Of a stretch of DNA of 64,000 nucleotides, positions 36,225 to 50,382 are shown piece by piece; the stretch's first letter is position 1; every line of letters starts with the position of its first letter. This DNA is from Phallus indusiatus. Lineage: Eukaryota; Basidiomycota; Agaricomycetes; Phallales; Phallaceae. Both the position numbers and the translations under genes were made by a program. The stretch covers positions 35,658-99,657 of the forward strand of contig JAQFWX010000126.1 of assembly GCA_027605045.1 (NCBI GenBank). Reading direction: 5' to 3'. The notes under the pieces were generated by a model that worked only from the letters and a program-made list of their open reading frames with translations, was not told where the DNA came from and made no database searches.

Positions 36225-39200
36225 TCACCTCCAGCTGTCGCCGCCCCTGTACCCGCGGCTATTATCAGTGTAGCCTCCGGGTGGCGGGTAGTTGGGCCGT
36301 CCATACAAATCATTGGACGGTGGTGGAGGTCCAGGAGGAGGATCAAAAGGAGCGCCAACAAACCCAGGCGGAGGACCGTCGGGTACCGGGAAGCTTGGCG
36401 GATTGAATGCACTTGTAGGTGGGCCTGGCGGACTGAATGCACTCGGAGGAGGTCCAGGTGGTGGTAAATAATGAGGCGCGTAATTTGACCTAGGTCCAGA
36501 TCCACGACCTGTGTCTGGGGTGTTGTGAGGTGATGGGAAAGCAGGAGCAGCTTCTTGAAATCGCGGTGGCCCTGCCTGCGGAAAACCTAGACCTTCGTTT
36601 CCCACCGATGAATACTGATAAGGGCGTCTGCCTTGTTGATTCGGGGAATCTGAACTTTCGACTCTTGTTCTGTTATCCGATGAATAGTATGAAGGTTCAG
36701 TTCCTGGGGGTGGCCCGGAAGGTAGGGAATAGCGTTCTTGGTGATGGTGATGTTGATGTTGAGCTCCGTGATAACCTCCTGAGCTTTCATTCATTAAGGA
36801 TTTCTCAGGCGCATAATATGAAGATCCTTCTCCGGGCCTTCCTGCTGGAACTGGCGGTGGCCCTGACGGAGAAGAAAAATGTTCTTGTGGCCGATATGAA
36901 TACCCCTGGTGGTGTCCCGAAACAACAGATTCAGACGCCCTAATTTCCGTAGCAGTTGTACCAGCAGAATAATATGAAACTGCTTCTCCTTTTCCTGTGT
37001 ATGGTGGTATATAGGTAGTCTTAGTATTTGGTGGTGGCGGGCCCGATGGAGGAACAAACTGTCCTCCTCCTGATGCCACTGTTGAAGTGGTTATCGTTTC
37101 TCTCCGCGTGGTTTCGGAGCCTGATCCACCGATACTGAGAGTACTGAACATAGATGTAGCTTGTTGCACGGCAGGAACTTGATTCAAATATCCCGATATC
37201 TTGTTCTGGGCATTGATTCCAGCGTCATGTCCTGCTCCTCCGACGTACGTCGATCCTTCATTATCATCGTAGGAACGGATGTTTCTATGGTTCCGAACAG
37301 CGTCTTTGGTTAAACGTGACAAAATATCCTCTTTTTGATGGCCGTGGCCGTCAAGCCAAGTACGCATGTATTGCATCATTTCTCTTTGAATTTGAGAAGA
37401 TGAATCATGGAAATCAGGATGGAACCTAAACCAAAAAGATTTTGTATATTAGAATCGCCACGTGAATCAGAAGAATTATCTTGGCTTACAAACAGGAGAG
37501 AACATCCTCCGTTACACCGCGAACGTTCACCGAGCTGTCCGACCATGCCTTCACTACCAGCTTCACGGTATGTGCCTAGTAATGTATATATAAGATGTAA
37601 TGTAGGGGATCACAACAAGCGGATTACACACAACAATAAGCTTGGCAATGTTTCCGGCGGGTTCATTCAAAATAAGATTCTGTTGAAGACTTAGAACGAT
37701 TGGGGGTGAACTGAGCAGTGAATGAGACATACGAAATGATCCTTGCTAAGGTTTATCTCATTTTTAGCGGCGTAACAGTGAAAGGCTCGATCACGTACCT
37801 CAAGAACGAATGTGTAGGATCGCTCTGGCGTAATAACGTGTTTGTAAGCAATTATATGCAGAAACGTTATCGACATACAGCTGTAGGGTGGTGGAATACT
37901 TCAAATTGATCCTCGTTATTGATTACTTCAGCCGAGGAGGTTGCCAGAGTCGTAGTTGCAGTTTGAAGCAAGGGTTTTAAGTATGGCTATGAGGTAGTAA
38001 AGGTTTCTGGGAGAAACATCATTTTAAAATCACGTACTTCAAGCGTTGTATAGATGAAGACAGAAATAGTGTCCGAAAGTTTGTCGAGCAAACTTGCCAA
38101 GCCAGGGATTTTCTCTGTCCTGCTTATTAGCATGTATAATTACCGATAAGATAACCACGCGCACCAATGATGTTTGATAATTTTTTCATCACTTATCAAA
38201 GAAATTAGACTGGTTCCGTGAAAAGGAAAACAGTATTCACTTGAATCTCTGAAACTTAGGATCTGCCAAAGCACTGCATGTAATTCCTGTGGGCTCATTT
38301 CTTCGGGACGTTTTCCTCCAGCTTCTGGACCAGCTCGAATTTGGTCCATTCTATCTACATCACGAGAAAGATCAGATCCGCTGCTTCCAGGGATACTCGT
38401 GAGGAGCTGGCGGAGAACAGTGGATGTTCCGTCTGCTGATTTGGCTCGTGCGTTGCTTAGTTCTTTGTTGAGATCTGACACAGATGCCTGATCGAAAAGG
38501 GAAAAGTATCAAAAATTTATAAATGATGAGAACCAATATGTGAAGAATCCTTACTTGACTCTGTTACGTTTCGTGAAACACAAAAGAAGCATCAGTCGTC
38601 AACAATATCTGGTTTACAACTTTGGAACTAACAATGTGATCGGTAGCCTCTGATAATCATCATAAAGAACCGCATTACAAAAAAGGTTAAAAGACACACA
38701 CCTCCAAGCAGGCTGTGTACGAAATCACTTCCCCCGAAAGTCCCTGAGGATAATATCCGGTCAATTGAGATCGCAAGCATAGACATGAGAACAAATGAAC
38801 TTACCTGTAACTAGAGGTGCTACAGATCGTCCGCCGGGAGCAGGAATGCGGAGACGATCGCCGACATGAACGAATACCTGACGGTGGCCCAGGGAAACTA
38901 AAGCCAATTCGCAGAAATTAGAGTGAGCGGGGAAATCTTCCAAGGTATGAAGCTGTTGGCAGGTTACTAAAGTCCAAAAGAGATAAACGGAAAATGATGT
39001 GAACTAACTGCTTGTCCAAGGAGCCGGAATGCCTCATATTCGTCTTCCTTTCGGCCCTGAGAGAGATACAGTCTGCCATAGTGAATACACCGTTCTAATG
39101 TTCTTCGGACGAGAGCTTTAGAGGTATCCCAGGTGCCATTCTCTGGAAGGACATTAATGATATGATATGAAATCGTGGGAGATATGAACATGCCGTTAGC

Positions 39201-40160
39201 AATATAGTTCTTCATTCCGGTCCGGGGATCAATCTCTAACTCTCTGGGGTCTAAAGAACACCATAAGTAAAAATGACAACATGGCTTCTTGAGATAATTA
39301 TCAAAACATTCCTACTGGTCCGCGAAGCCTTGAATCATACTTGCGAGCGTCCTCGCCTTCACCGTATCCTTTCGGATTATCAATATGTTCTGTCTGCAGG
39401 GCTATAAGAGCCAGAAACGTATAAGCGAAACAAAAAAATACCGGAAGGTATACACCGAGTCGCTCCTGGGTAACTTCAAACTCTGCAGTTGCGTAGCCGT
39501 GAGCCTACACGTATCAACAATCATTAAAATACTGGAAGAATGATTGATAACCACGGAATCGTACAGACCAGAAATCCGAGAACCATACACAAGTTGATAA
39601 TCGTCTAAAATGCAGTGATGATTAAAAACGACAGCAATATATCTGAACATTGGCCTAACCTGGAGTGGCAGTTTTTTCAGACCAGCGACATCGACCGCTT
39701 GACTGTAGTCTCTAAGCCAGTTGCTTTTGACTAAATGTTAACAACAATCACAAGACAGTTAGTTAGCATATGTTAACTTACCCAAAATAGACGCGTTTGA
39801 TATCTAAGCTCTTGAATTTTGTTCCTTTGGATAATAAATTGCCTAGAGCGAACCCCCCTGCAGCGCCGCCTGCTTTCTTCAGTAGTTCTTCTAAAGTATC
39901 CTCCTAGATGAAAGGGAACATTAAATGGTATCCATCATATCGAATGAAATCGCACAATATCACCGTGTCTGAATGCTTTGCCCTCTAAATAAGCAAAACT
40001 GCAGGAAAATTGTTGTCATACTGGTCACTTTTAAGAACGGAAGCTTGTACCTAGGTATGTTACCAGCACCGAATGCCGCCGTTCCGGGGACCCAGAATGC
40101 TAATAGAAGAAGAAGAGGAAGTGCTGAAAACAAAGGTCCGAACACGACCGGTCTAGACAT
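36225..40160 (-). CDS. het-C: HET-C heterokaryon-incompatibility family protein
   Basis: About 22 small exons on the minus strand, from a signal peptide (LLLLLAFWVPGTAAFGAGNIP, exon 40051-40160) to a large last exon at 36225-37425, give about 920 residues. Family landmarks in order: EGKAFRHGDI, DIKRVYFGNWLRDYSQAVDV, GEGEDARKYDSRLRG, DPRELEIDPRTGMKNYIAN, LHTLEDFPAHSNFCELAL, APGGRSVAPLVTG, DPTHSFLSKDHF. The C-terminal 380 residues are Pro/Gly/Ser/Tyr-rich. An exon of only 6 nt (38555-38560) is needed, and one intron (5' end 39193) looks GC-AG. The junction at 39311-39316 lacks one base for frame. In Neurospora and Podospora, het-c alleles control vegetative incompatibility; basidiomycete function is not established. 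Confidence 0.88.
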
Positions 40161-41096
40161 CTTGTAATAGTGTGTATGACAACAGTATACGGGTGTTGGT
40201 TAAAGTAGGTTACAGAATGTTGTATGTACGTTGACCGCAATGATTAACGATAATCGGCAACTGGCATAATGGAGCGGTTATGTCATATGCAGTGCAAACC
40301 AGCGGCCAAGACATTAATGAGTTGCGGCTTGAGCTTGGCTCCGGCAGGGTCTTTCAAACAATACACGCCAATCTCTTCGTGCGAGACAATTGGAGTAAAA
40401 GATTATCATTGAAATCCAGAGAATGAGTTGGGAGCACGAGGGTATCTCATCAATCTGATACCTCCCACTGAGCTAAGATGATAAGAATGTGAACTTCATC
40501 GCAAGTGCAGGCGAGACCACAACATCAATACGTCAATATTGCGCACGCAAGAATTGAGAGTTGTGATAGGCTGTCGGTGATTGACAAAACAAGCAATGGC
40601 TGTGATTCCTGTGATTCCAGGCCATTGGACCGCTGTTTCGAATAATTGTTGTATCTCACATGCCGTTCTTGACTGACGCAGATAATCCTGGATCTGTTTC
40701 CATGACAAGTTCTCGTTCGATGTTTATATATAGCCTAGTGCCACATCATTTGCCCAACTTGTGGCACAAACAATGCAGACAGAATGAAGTCTTGATATTG
40801 TTGAGCCATACATGTTCAGATTTATCATCAAGAAAAACAAAGTTGGAGCAAGAAAGAGCTGATAAAGAAATGGCCAAAATGATATGCCGTTTGACGCGGC
40901 ACAGAAAGGACACAAACCAGCAGTCGGGGATGAGATGTGTGACAGTGGGCGACTATGTGCGATCCGGGTCCATTTTTATTGTTGTTTTCCACATTCGTTT
41001 AAACAGCCCTTTGTTTCTTGTTCCTCATTTCTCTCGTTCTCTTTTTCCTTCTCGTTCCCTTCAAACCCTACGCTCGCTAGTCGAGGAACTCTAGAT
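40161..41096 (+). other. Bidirectional upstream region (HET-C and MAP kinase)
   Basis: 936 bp between divergent starts. The kinase side ends in a CT-rich tract (41026-41075), usual for a highly expressed fungal 5' UTR. No additional gene is supported. Confidence 0.5.
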
Positions 41097-42662
<1,566 letters not shown>

Positions 42663-43496
42663 AACATATCCTTTTATGCTGAACCAACTGTATCACCAGT
42701 GTATTCATTTTCTTTTTCATCTATCGATAATTTAAATCCGGTGTCGGCTCTCTTTTAGCGGTGTTGTCTCGCATGCACGTTTCATTGTCAAAAAACATTA
42801 ATCTATCCATCACAATTGGGTTATACTTCTGTTGCTGGTTGACGAATCTTTGATTCTCTTGCTTTCCCGTTTTTTTTTCAATGTTGTTATATATGAAGGT
42901 TACCTTTTGTCAGGAATATACGTAACGAAAAGCCAAACTTGATCATCCAATCGCAGCAGTGGTATACGTATGTGGACCCTTACAAGCACAGGCTTCCTGC
43001 TTGATATGGTCACTTTTGACTATCAAAGTTTGTTGCAGTGTGGTCAATTCTTCTAGCCCCTCAGACAGCGAAAAATGCTTTTTTAATGAAAAAAGAAGCT
43101 ATGAATTACTGAGAAGAACGATAATTCCAGCGCCAGCTTCCATGCTGGAGGGAAAAGTCAGTATTGTGCACGAGACGTTGATTTAAACTCCGCTCATATC
43201 CCGCGACTTTTTTTTTCATCATCGCTCGAAAATCGACCGCCTCCATCCTCTCCGCCATCGTGCACCACTTAAAAAAACCCAAAAAATAATCAACTCTTTT
43301 ATATCCGCACTCCATTCTGTTGTAACATCTTGTTTTCGTTCTAGAGCACAAAGAGTCAATCTGTAAGTTGCCCATTTCGGGGTGCCTACCCTGGTCGTCT
43401 CGCCATAAGCATTATTGATCGTTTGCCTTCCAATTTCTCCTTCAATTCTTTCCCTATTTGCCAGCCGTCGTTTATAGCTTTCATTTTTCATAAATC
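42663..43496 (+). other. Intergenic region upstream of G3BP-like gene
   Basis: An 834-bp spacer with T-rich 3' UTR at left and a CT-rich leader before the ATG at 43497. Short minus-strand frames here lack any domain. Confidence 0.5.
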
Positions 43497-45401
43497 ATGA
43501 CCGCTCCTGCAGCATCTTCGAACAATCCGACCCAATCCTCCATTCATGCCAATATTATTCCCTCCGAGGTCGGCTGGCAGTTCGTTCCTCAATATTATAC
43601 ATTCGTGAACAAGCAGCCCCAAAAGCTCCATTGTTTCTATACTAAAAATTCTACTTTTATTCACGGCACTGAAGGAGAAGATGGAAAACCCTGTTATGGG
43701 CAGCAGGTAAGGGCATTCAGCCACCGAATACCAGAAGCGTGGTCCTTTGCTAACAACCCGCTCACTTAGGAAATCCATCACAAAATTGTTTCCATTGGTT
43801 TCCAGGATTGTAAAGTGTTCATTCACTCTGTCGATGCTCAGTCTTCAGCAAATGGCGGAATCATAATTCAAGTTATCGGTGAAATGTCCAACCGTGGTGA
43901 GCCATGGCGGAAATTTGCTCAGACTTTCTTCCTTGCCCAGCAACCCAATGGGTACTTTGTTCTCAACGATATCTTCCGGTTCTTAAAAGAAGAGTCTGTT
44001 GAAGACGAAGAAGAAAACGGGCAACCTGAAGCTGCTCCGCCACCCACCGTTGTTGCCCAAGAAAACACGGTCGAGCCTGCAGCTCCAGGTGTTCAGGCTA
44101 GCCATCCCACTGTCGCTGCTACCCCTTACGACAGTATCTTACCGAATCATCTCCAGCAACAGTCAATACCAGAGCCCTCCGAACCTGCAGAGGTTGTTGT
44201 TTTGGAGGAGCAGAAGCCCATCATTGTCAATGGCTACCATCCCCCTGCTCCTGAACCGACGCCTGTCGTTGCGCCTATTCCGCAGGCTGAACCCATCAAA
44301 CAAGCCCCTGTTGTCGAGCCTTCCCAGCCGTCGCCAGTCATGGAAGTTCAAAGACCCCTCTCGCCACAGATTGCACCCAGAGCTACACCTTCGCCAACCC
44401 CCGTTGCTGCTTCACCTGCTGTATCTGCCGCTGCCGCGCAACCTTTGAGCACTCCAACGCTAAGTCAGCCTTCTACGTCTACGCCTGTACCTCCTGCGCC
44501 CTCTACTGCCGCTGCTGCCGTAGCTTCTAAACCAGCTCCACCGGTTACGCAGTCACCGCCTGCTCCAAAGCCAGCTGCACCGAAGACCTGGGCCAACTTA
44601 GCCGCTGCGAATTCGAACAAGTGGGGAACTCGAGTTGCTCAGGATGCAAAAGGTGTTAGCGCTGCTCCTCCCGCTCCCGTTACGCCCCCTGTTGCTCCTT
44701 CGCCCTCTCAATCAAGAAACGAGCACCGTGGAGGAGATAAGGAGGGAGTTCACCCGGCGTATCAGGCTGCTTTGAACGTCTCGACCCCCCAGTGCTTTGT
44801 CAAGGTAATTGTTTAACATATTAAGCGTATTCACATTTCTTATCACACCCCTGTGCAGAGCGTAAATGAAGTTGTTTCACATCAAACTTTATTTAATACG
44901 CTGAGTGCTCGCTTTGGCCCTGTCAAGGACCTAGAAATAATTCGGTCAAAGGCTTGTGCGTTCTTAGAGTTTGCGACCCTCGACTCGGCACGAAAGGCGA
45001 TCATTGCAAGCTTAAGTCCCAATGCTGGTGGTGAAGGTGGTTTCAAAATTGATTTGGAGAATGGCGGTCATACTCGTGTAATTATTGAGACGCGCAAGGA
45101 GAGATCGGAAAGGCAGCCTCCCAGGATTAGACCTAGCAGCCAGGGCCCGGGTCAGCAAGGTCAAGGTCAAGGTCAAGGTCAAGGTCAAAATCAGGGAGGT
45201 CAACCTCATGGTCAAGAAAGAAGCGGTGGTGGTGGTGGTGGTCATGGTAATAATAATAATAATGGCGGTGGTGGTGGTGGGTTCCGTAGTGGTTCAACAA
45301 GAGGACGAGGAGCGGGACGAGGGGAAAATCGTGATGACATTCCTTTTTTTTTCTCACAAGATTTTTTGTTCAATCACACCTTTTTTATCGCCAATTCCTA
45401 A
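43497..45401 (+). CDS. G3BP-like NTF2 plus RRM RNA-binding protein
   Basis: Three exons (43497-43706, 43770-44804, 44859-45401) give 595 residues as read. An NTF2-like domain spans about residues 15-145 (VGWQFVPQYYTFVNKQPQKL, FYTKNSTFIHG, GGIIIQVIGEM, FAQTFFLAQQ, YFVLNDIFRFL). A long Pro/Ala-rich acidic linker follows. An RRM comes next (SVNEVVSHQTLFNTLSARFG, VKDLEIIRSKACAFLEF). The C-terminus is a Gly/Gln/Arg (RGG-like) tract. This is the order in G3BP/Bre5/Nxt3 proteins, which nucleate stress granules and activate the Ubp3-type deubiquitinase. The last residues (after GAGRGENR) run into an unlikely Phe-rich end, so the true C-terminus may lie in another exon. Confidence 0.88.
45159..45188 (+). 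repeat. GGTCAA hexanucleotide repeat (5 units) in G3BP-like gene
   Basis: Five perfect GGTCAA units encode a Gly-Gln dipeptide run in the RGG-like tail. Length variation here would keep the frame. Confidence 0.8.
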
Positions 45402-45780
45402 CTTGAGAAATATTCTCATTCTTTTTTCATATTTCTCTCCCTTTTTATCCGCCCTTTCCCTCAACATTATTTTTTTTTGTTTATGAATCATCATCCTCCA
45501 TGGCTGTCATTTTCCTCCACGTCTCTTTTTCTCGTCTGATTTATCCTACTCATCCACGCAACCTCTAACCACACTACATTCCGTTCACCAGCATGTCATA
45601 TGTTGATCCCAACCCCAAAGCTGTTCTGCTTGCAGCATGTGTATGCAAACTCATTAGTTCATGATATACAGAAACCATAACGACATATGTCTTTCTATGC
45701 GCACATTTTCGTTTTAACTTCCTATATATACAATTTCGAATTCGTTGTTGTGTACGATACGATTTGTACGTATACTCTAC
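45402..45780 (+). other. Convergent intergenic region
   Basis: A 379-bp, T-rich spacer between the 3' ends of the G3BP-like gene and guanine deaminase. It could contain a terminal exon of the former. Confidence 0.4.
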
Positions 45781-47382
45781 CTATTTGACTAATCGACCCT
45801 GAATATACATCGGTCCTCGATTTCGCGTGTCACCCAAAGACCACCATTTCTCAACGACGTCTTCTGTTATACCATCATTATTTGCCTCAAAAAGTCGAGC
45901 TCTCCTATACCGACGTTACTACTTCCGTCGTAAACATTAACTAACACATTCGAACTGTTAGTAATAGTGAAATTTAGGAAAGATAATTCCTGACTCTGTT
46001 GAGCATCAAATGGAACTCCAACTTGAAACGGATGTTTTCCTTTCTGAATTATCCCTAAAGCAATCATACCACCCGTAGTTGCCAGATATAACGATTCTAT
46101 CCATGTGACTTTCAATGAGTCAGTCTCTTCGATAATCTCCCCTTTAGCTATCATATTTTGACGATCGTTCTCTCTCATACTGGCGACCACGACAGCCATA
46201 CGCATTGCGGACATCATGTCCAGTCGGTAACCGCCTGCAACGTCTGTCCCTAGACCTACCTTTACACCTGCATCCAATGCTTCCCGGAGGGGATAAGGAC
46301 GTGTTGAGAAAAAGCAATTGGATAGTGGACAGTGGGAAACTGAGGTGCCGCATTGAGCTAGTTGTGCAAGATCTGATTTGTCGACGAATGTACAGTGAGC
46401 CTGAACAGTTTTGCTGGTCAAGAGATTATGCTGTCAGCTATTGCATTAGCGTACAAAACAATGATAAAGGAATAACCCTAGCTTTTTACCTTGTTGAACA
46501 CATCTATATCCTTCGCCTTGTATACGCTTTGTACCATTTCTACTTCATCTTTTGACTCAGCCATGTGACTTTGAATCATCAGATTATCTTCTTTCGCTAT
46601 TGCTCCTAACTTCGATAATAATCCGGGAGAAGAAGTGGGGATGAATCGGGGTGTGATGACAGGGTGAATGAACCGTTTATGGATGGGAAGATCGGCGACC
46701 AATTTGGTGCATTCATTAACAAACTCTCGGGCGGCTTCAGGGGCTTGCAGGGGATCTTCTCTGTAAGTAGCTCGGGGAGAGATATCCATAGATAGTTTTC
46801 CTATGAAAGCTCTGATTCCCTTTTCTTGGAAAACCCCGGCGAGGATAAGACTAAAATTGGATGATTAACTGACGAGATCATTCAAAAAAAAGTCTCTACA
46901 TACTTGGACTCCACCTTTATAGTTCCAAACATGAGAACCGCTCCGGTCCCATGGTCTGCCAATCTTTGCGCCAGTCGCTTGTATACAGTTTCTGCGAGAA
47001 TAGGATCGCTATCAAGCTTTTCCTCGGCTTGATATGCGTGTTTCTCTAACCAGCTCATCAAAGGCAAGTTATTCCCAGTTCCAAGGTACAGCATTTGTGG
47101 TGCGTGCAGATGCAAATCACAAAACGTGGGTAGCATGAAGCTTTGCTTTGGGAGCTCATGAATTTTTGCAGAGCGGTCGCGTGCTAATAATTCGCTTGCT
47201 TCATCGGTTTTCGAGGACAGAAAATGCGTGATAAAGCCTTCATAGTCGACTCCTGCCGGGAAAGGGATAAAATAAACACATAATATGAGGGTAATTATCT
47301 TACTTAAGAGATAATCTTTGTGAATGTCCAATTTACCTAGCTTCGAGCAGCAAACAAAGGTACCAAGGAAAAAACAACTCAT
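45781..47382 (-). CDS. Guanine deaminase
   Basis: Five exons (47304-47382, 46904-47252, 46490-46850, 45946-46430, 45781-45904) give 465 residues, the family norm. It is an amidohydrolase with zinc ligands in FCDLHLHAPQM, a conserved SHMAES in place of the usual HxSE, AHCTFVD (H), and the late Asp in GLGTDVAGG. The C-terminus (EKWWSLGDTRNRGPMYIQG) is characteristic of guanine deaminase (guanine to xanthine, purine salvage/catabolism). The last intron is 41 nt; without it the frame ends early in a non-family tail. Likely cytosolic. The start at 47382 lies 279 bp from the divergent RAD52 start. Confidence 0.92.
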
Positions 47383-47661
47383 TCTTCAAGATGCTGATCT
47401 GCTAGAAGACATAACGGAAGCCAAATCCGATATGGATAGTGTTCCATTGAAGGCAACGAAGCTTGACATTTACGAAATTATCCACGCTGAGCTTCTGTCC
47501 AAGAAGTCCAAAGATCATGATGACGATGCTATAAAGATCACGTGTATGCTTACGTATGACGCGTCCTATCATTGGGCGCTTGTGAGTAGCCAAGCGCGTC
47601 CAGTGAAGCACATTGTTTGTTACTGTCACACCGCAGAGATTCCTCTTCCCCATCAAAGTCG

Positions 47662-49415
47662 ATGGCATCCCTCTCGACACACCTCCTGAAATCCTATAAT
47701 ACGGCCGTGCAACACAATTCACAATTTGCAAATCCCTCCCAGATGGTTTACGCTGGTCCAATGTCTTATAATGCTTCTATGCACGGAAACTCCAATGTCC
47801 CTTTTCCTTCGACTCCATTTCCCGCTTTATTGGATCCCTCTCAGTTACCCCCAGAGCCGACATACTATGACATTTCTGTTGCGACACATAAACAAATTGC
47901 TACTCTCCAGTCCAAATTAGATCAGAAACTTGGCCCCGAGTACATTTCACAGCGACCTGGTCCGGGCGGCGGGCCTAAACTCACCTATGCAGAAGGATGG
48001 AAAATCATCAACTTGGCGAATGAAGTCTTTGGGTTCAATGGATGGAATTCTAGTATATGCACTTTGTCCATTGTAAGAAATGTTCCTTGGTTCCGGTTAA
48101 TCTAGCTAAAATGATTTTACTCAGGATTACCTCGACCCGGTAGAGGAAGGCAGAAGATGGAACTGTGGAGTTAGTGCAGTTGTACGCGTCACCTTGAGAG
48201 ATGGTATTTACCATGAAGATATCGGATATGGAATAGCAGAGAACATTAAGAGCAAAGGCGCAGCGTTAGACAAGGTATGTTCCCTTTAGAGGCCGTTTAG
48301 CTCAGCATCTGGTTAAGATTTTCCATAGTGCAAAAAGGAGGCAGTCACGGACGCCATTAAGCGAACTCTTCGTAACTTTGGAAACCTGCTCGGGAATTGT
48401 TTGTATGACAAACATTACACGCAAGAGGTTGTCAAGATGAAAGTACAACCACCAAAGTTTGATCGGACCACTCTCCACCGAAGACCTGAATTCGAAGAGG
48501 AAATAGTCGTGGCAGCAAACCTGCACCCGCACCTGTTCACAATGATGGAAACAAGAGTTCTACTGCAGATGTCAACATCAGCCTGAATAACCAGCCTGTG
48601 GAGTGTGAAGCCAAGCCGTCAATACCAAGAGTATCCAAAGCTCCATTGGAAAGAAATATTCCCCCACCACCTGCTCGTAATAACAACCCTAAATCCGGGG
48701 AATCAAGATCTGCGCAAGAGTCGAAGATCGAATACAACCACTCAACTGATAAAGAAGACGTTACGTACTTTAATTCTGAGGACGATGCTTATTACATGGA
48801 ATTAGAAATGGAAAACGGCGGGGCGCTGGCTTAGAAGAGGATCGTCCAATTCATTCTGAGCTGGACTATGAAGACAGTCGGTCAACTATCATAAGTCGAG
48901 TCTATTCTTGCCATCATGCTAGATCTCATAGCTAATCTCGATCCTCGCAGGCGTCACCAATCCATTACCGCAGCCGAGAATGAATGACACTAACAAGAAA
49001 AATTATCAGGGACAACAGGAGATGCCACCACCGCTACAGTTGCAGCGGCCGCAAGTAAATATTGCCGTTAAATCAGAACAGACGACACCCCGGGCTTCAA
49101 ATTGTCTTGGAGGATTTCATTTTCCTCCTCCGATAGACCGATCTGATACCCCAGCGACTTCTCATGTGACTGGGGTAAAGCGTGGGGTAGAGTCGATCAG
49201 GTATGTATATTTTTTTTAAGAATTTCTATTTTGGGATACTCCTGACGTCTTTTCTTAGTGACCCGACGGCTAACTATAAGAGGGAGGCAGTAATACGAGA
49301 CGCTCTCCGTGCGCACCGCACACATAATAGTGAAAAACTGCTCGATCAAGAAGGAAAGGCAAGGGAACCGTTAGCCCCTCTACGGGGGAATGACGCCAAA
49401 CGAATGCGTCACTGA
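47662..49415 (+). CDS. RAD52: RAD52 recombination protein; tail interrupted by two frameshifts
   Basis: Exons 47662-48072, 48125-48274 and from 48329 encode a full Rad52/22 core: [60 protein letters not shown], then [16 protein letters not shown]. This domain anneals ssDNA and loads Rad51. After that the frame must shift at 48501-48503 (AAA) to continue into a Pro/Asn-rich linker and the acidic [12 protein letters not shown] segment. It must shift again at 48820-48823 (GGGG) to reach [11 protein letters not shown]. The last exons (to 49200, and 49259-49415) end in a basic NDAKRMRH tail. Each shift needs one extra base in a homopolymer. Unshifted, the protein stops at about 48585 without its Rad51-binding tail. 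Confidence 0.85.
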
Positions 49416-50382
49416 AGATGTGGCGCATATATATCCAATTATGTTCGTCAGGACGGTGTATTACTTTTATATGTAAGGAAACCAGAAGTGGCTGCGAGTG
49501 CCTGGATAGTTGGTGACCGGACAAGAATCACGACAATTCAATCCCACGAAGCACGGGGTATTAGAAGCCCGTATTTCGGGTAAATTAATCTCCTACTAGT
49601 GAGACATGTCCTGTGAGGAGCTTGACAATCATGAGCAAACACACCGATAGATAGGAATAGAAGGAGTATTGTCATTTTGCATTGAAAACAATTGAAATTG
49701 TGAGTTTGTGATAACAAACCAGAATGAATCTAAGAAAATTAATTGAATGGACAATTTGTTCGAGAATGATGTTCTTACGCAATTGGTATTTATAACCACC
49801 ATCCTGCGTGGCCGATCCGGAAGGCAAGAGTGAACAAGTCTGGTCGGTTTCCTCCCATTGAGACCCAATTGAGAACATGCAAAATTAGCAAACCCAAGTG
49901 CCAATACAGAAGCGCGAGGTCGACAAACAATTCGCTAGTTCTGACGAGCGGAAATCGGACTCGGACTCGACTTGGGCGTAAATTTCTGAAATCCGCGCGT
50001 CGCCGTGTCTCAGATCATGACCGTGACAGCGCCCGCCCGGCGACTGCACGCACTGGCAGGTGATACTCTCCACGTCGATCCCCTGTTTTTTTCAAGATCA
50101 GCCAAAGACTAGAAATTTACGATGTGCTTTCGCTGCCGAACTTTGTCTTTTGTTATTGGGTGCTCACATGTGCACAATCGAGCCTGAGCCTGAGAGTTCC
50201 TGAATCACGAGACGTACAAGGCCCGTCCAATTAGACTCACTCCACATGTTGGCGTCAGCCTGGGTAGGCTTCTCCACCAACGACTCAATATATACAAATG
50301 GTCACAAAGAATGGCTACTTTGTGCCTGTTTGAGTTTCATATAAAACGGAGCTACCGAGATTATATTCCCTTGGAGTCATCC
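49416..50382 (+). other. Intergenic region upstream of ACS permease
   Basis: A 967-bp spacer with no coding signal. It carries a TATATA at 50289-50294, listed separately. Confidence 0.5.
50289..50294 (+). promoter_or_regulatory. TATA box of ACS-family permease
   Basis: TATATA lies 89 bp before the chosen ATG at 50383. An in-frame ATG at 50311 is only about 17 bp past the TATA and so probably precedes the transcript start, which favours the downstream ATG. Confidence 0.4.

Noticed and set aside
39257..39316. A real GA-AG or TA-AG intron in HET-C
   Set aside because: A single missing G (CCAG|GTAGG) explains the junction with a normal donor, and identical one-base losses occur in neighbouring genes.
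45867..45945. Guanine deaminase ending at about 45867 with a RQIMMV tail
   Set aside because: Removing a 41-nt intron (45905-45945) gives the family C-terminus EKWWSLGDTRNR, so the early stop lies in a misread frame.
47324..47689. Plus-strand 121-codon frame between guanine deaminase and RAD52
   Set aside because: It overlaps the deaminase first exon antisense and lacks any homologous pattern. RAD52 begins at 47662 in another frame.
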